The notes below the pieces were generated by a model. That model was given only the letters and a program-made list of their open reading frames with translations, had not been told where the DNA came from and made no database searches. A stretch of DNA of 64,000 nt from a virus. Shown piece by piece: positions 62,583-64,000 of this stretch. The DNA is taken from positions 1 to 64,000 of IMG/VR virus record IMGVR_UViG_3300035670_012130. One strand, given 5' to 3'. Numbering within the stretch: the first letter of the stretch is position 1; each line of letters begins with the position of its first letter. Made by a program: the position numbers and the translations under genes.

Positions 62583-62619
62583 AAAAAAATAAAGGCCACC
62601 CGACTGGATAGCCTTTATT
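62583..62619 (-). terminator. Terminator after the 62638-63420 gene (minus strand)
   Basis: AATAAAGGC (62588-62596) pairs with GCCTTTATT (62611-62619). Read on the minus strand the stem is followed by a T-run (62589-62583). Confidence 0.8.
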
Positions 62620-62637
62620 CAGTCTAGATTAAACTTT

Positions 62638-63420
62638 CTAAACTCTTCTAATTGAGCCCTCTTCTCCATCACCCATATCAGCTTCTAAATCAATTGCATC
62701 GGCAATTGCATCATAGCCATCATCACCATTATCATCATAATTGAAGTCTGCCCCTGCTACTCTTCTATCACGATTATAATTTGTCATTTCAACTTCTCTG
62801 ACTGAGGATCCCTTGATTGCATCACTTGGAGGTTCTGCTACGAATGCTCTTCCTCTTGTTTCTACGCCAGATACTGAACTATTTGCATCAAGATTTTTTT
62901 GTTGAGCTAGCAACTGATTGATAATTCCTGGGTTTCTCTGCACTCTTTCAGCAAATTGCTCTACTGATAAGTCTTCACCTTGTAATTCTGCTTGTGTTTG
63001 AGCAATATCCAAAGCCATTGCGTAAGAGAGTGAATCATTAGCATATCCAGCTGTTGTTACGTTATTTTTATTCGAATAAGCTTTTTCGGCATCAATACTT
63101 TCAGCTTCAATAGTCTTTCCTTCAACATCTACAGTTCGAAGATTGTTAGTGCTTTGTTGTTTGAGTAGCTCTTTTTTGCCCTTAATAGCTGCTCTTTCTT
63201 CAATAGAATCAAATTGGTCTGGAGTTATTTTTCTTAACAAGCCAAGTCTGAGAGAATTTCTTAAGTCTTTTGATGCTTTAACAACTTTAGGATCTTCCCA
63301 AGTTAAGTCAATAGCTTGAAGAGGACCAAAGTTCAATCTAATATCGCTTACATAATGTGGTCCAAGAGTAACATTTTGCACGATAAATGATTCTGGTTCT
63401 TGATTTACACTTTCATTCAT
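62638..63420 (-). CDS. Unknown acidic virion-module protein
   Basis: This encodes 260 residues with AAGGAT before ATG. The N-terminal 60 form an ordered motif (FIVQNVTLGPHYVSDIRLNFGPLQAIDLTWEDPKV broken over strands). The middle is helical with charged residues, and the C-terminus is Asp-rich (YDDNGDDGYDAIADAIDLEADMGD). No family. It is cotranscribed with the FmdB-like gene 4 bases upstream and ends at a terminator. Confidence 0.55.
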   Translation of the reverse strand: MNESVNQEPESFIVQNVTLGPHYVSDIRLNFGPLQAIDLTWEDPKVVKASKDLRNSLRLGLLRKITPDQFDSIEERAAIKGKKELLKQQSTNNLRTVDVEGKTIEAESIDAEKAYSNKNNVTTAGYANDSLSYAMALDIAQTQAELQGEDLSVEQFAERVQRNPGIINQLLAQQKNLDANSSVSGVETRGRAFVAEPPSDAIKGSSVREVEMTNYNRDRRVAGADFNYDDNGDDGYDAIADAIDLEADMGDGEEGSIRRV

Positions 63421-63423
63421 ATT

Positions 63424-63768
63424 TTAATCCTTTTTATTCACAGGTAAAGATGTTATACCGTCCAATCCTTCTTTTCCGGTCCAATACTCGTTTGATTTAG
63501 CTTCTCTTGAATTTGGATCATAAGAATTTTTCCTAACAGATTTTTGATCTTTGACAAATTCTGTCATTTGTTTTCTTTTGACTGTGGTGCCAAATTGTTT
63601 TTCTTTTGCAGTTAGTCCCTCTTGAACATTAAAACTGTTAAAAACTCTTTTAGCTTCTCCTACACCACAAGGGCAAGGAATTTTAGGTTGATATTCACTA
63701 AAAGAAAGAGATATTGTGAATGTTTTAGGTTCAGATGAGCATTCACATAAGTATTCGTATCTAGGCAT
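63424..63768 (-). CDS. FmdB-like zinc-ribbon protein
   Basis: This encodes 114 residues. MPRYEYLCEC...IPCPCG-EAKRVF is the N-terminal single-ribbon pattern of the FmdB family (normally MP-x-Y-x-Y-x-C-x2-C...CP-x-C). The rest is basic and probably disordered. Family members are small putative regulatory or assembly proteins. Upstream TAAAAA ends 6 bases before ATG; it lacks the G of the main promoter class. Confidence 0.65.
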   Translation of the reverse strand: MPRYEYLCECSSEPKTFTISLSFSEYQPKIPCPCGVGEAKRVFNSFNVQEGLTAKEKQFGTTVKRKQMTEFVKDQKSVRKNSYDPNSREAKSNEYWTGKEGLDGITSLPVNKKD

Positions 63769-63846
63769 ATTTTATTTTTAATTGGTTGAGATATACAGGT
63801 ATTTGTACAATATCTTACGAAATCTTATAAAAGGAGTACTCAAAAA

Positions 63847-64000
63847 ATGAGTTCAGAAATTACAGACGCAGGAACAACCCATCATATGTATTGTGTTAAG
63901 TGCAGAACTATGGTTATGGTTTCCGCTCCTAAAAAAATTGTTATGAAGAGTAGCAGACACGCACTTCAAGGCAAATGTCCTCACTGTTCAACATCTACTT
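63847..64000 (+). CDS. DUF5679-like small zinc protein, 3' truncated by window edge
   Basis: ATG 63847 follows AAAAGGAG. The visible 51 residues read MYCVKCRTMVMV near the start and GKCPHCST near the edge, giving two C-x2-C pairs around a basic strand, as in DUF5679-type proteins. It is transcribed divergently from the FmdB-like gene. The function is unknown. The gap 63769-63846 shows no GTATAAT element on the plus strand. Confidence 0.65.
   Translation, partial: MSSEITDAGTTHHMYCVKCRTMVMVSAPKKIVMKSSRHALQGKCPHCSTST

Noticed and set aside
1-64000. CRISPR arrays, tRNA genes, insertion sequences
   Set aside because: No regularly spaced repeats, cloverleaf-like segments or transposase-like ORFs were found on reading both strands; a dedicated scan could still find a tRNA.

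Overview
The window is about 64 kb of AT-rich DNA from a large tailed double-stranded DNA phage (Caudoviricetes). This follows from a terminase large subunit, portal, head maturation protease, acidic scaffold-like protein, HK97-type major capsid protein, head-tail connectors and giant tail/fibre proteins. The host cannot be named from this window. No tRNA, CRISPR array or insertion sequence was seen, and no gene-free gap exceeds 300 bases (the largest is 24069-24257).

Layout: (1) 1-3538, + strand: the 3' end of a PurA/PurZ-family gene, a DnaN-type sliding clamp, a clamp-loader delta-like protein and a small two-domain sigma factor, closed by a terminator. (2) 3684-25800, + strand: packaging and head genes in the order unknown, probable small terminase, large terminase, several unknown virion candidates, portal with a C-terminal nuclease-like domain, a 1378-residue protease polyprotein, acidic scaffold candidate, a tandem pair of near-identical probable decoration proteins, and the major capsid protein. 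(3) 25877-46638: a carbohydrate island of about 21 kb in three blocks (rightward, leftward, rightward). It carries two DegT-fold enzymes whose PLP lysine is replaced by histidine (RfbH and ColD types), three ThDP enzyme systems, two HpcH/HpaI aldolases, an LdpA-like Fe-S protein, RmlB/RmlC homologues, six further SDR epimerases (some with altered catalytic residues), a PfkB kinase, an FkbM methyltransferase and GT-A-like glycosyltransferases. (4) 46635-63768, - strand: tail, baseplate, fibre and head-tail connector genes. A new + strand gene begins at 63847.

How it may work together: the island looks able to build and transfer one or more unusual 3-deoxy or branched nucleotide sugars, either for the virion or for the host surface. 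The clamp, clamp-loader subunit and sigma factor sit together just ahead of the late genes, which resembles the replication-coupled late transcription of T4. Twelve genes without an obvious Shine-Dalgarno carry a GTATAAT-like element ending 6-8 bases before the start codon, with an invariant G. This implies leaderless or near-leaderless transcripts from a -10-only promoter class, and the sigma gene itself has this element. Other points: an in-frame TGA splits a DUF192-like domain from its N-terminal strand, and one ThDP enzyme is split in two.
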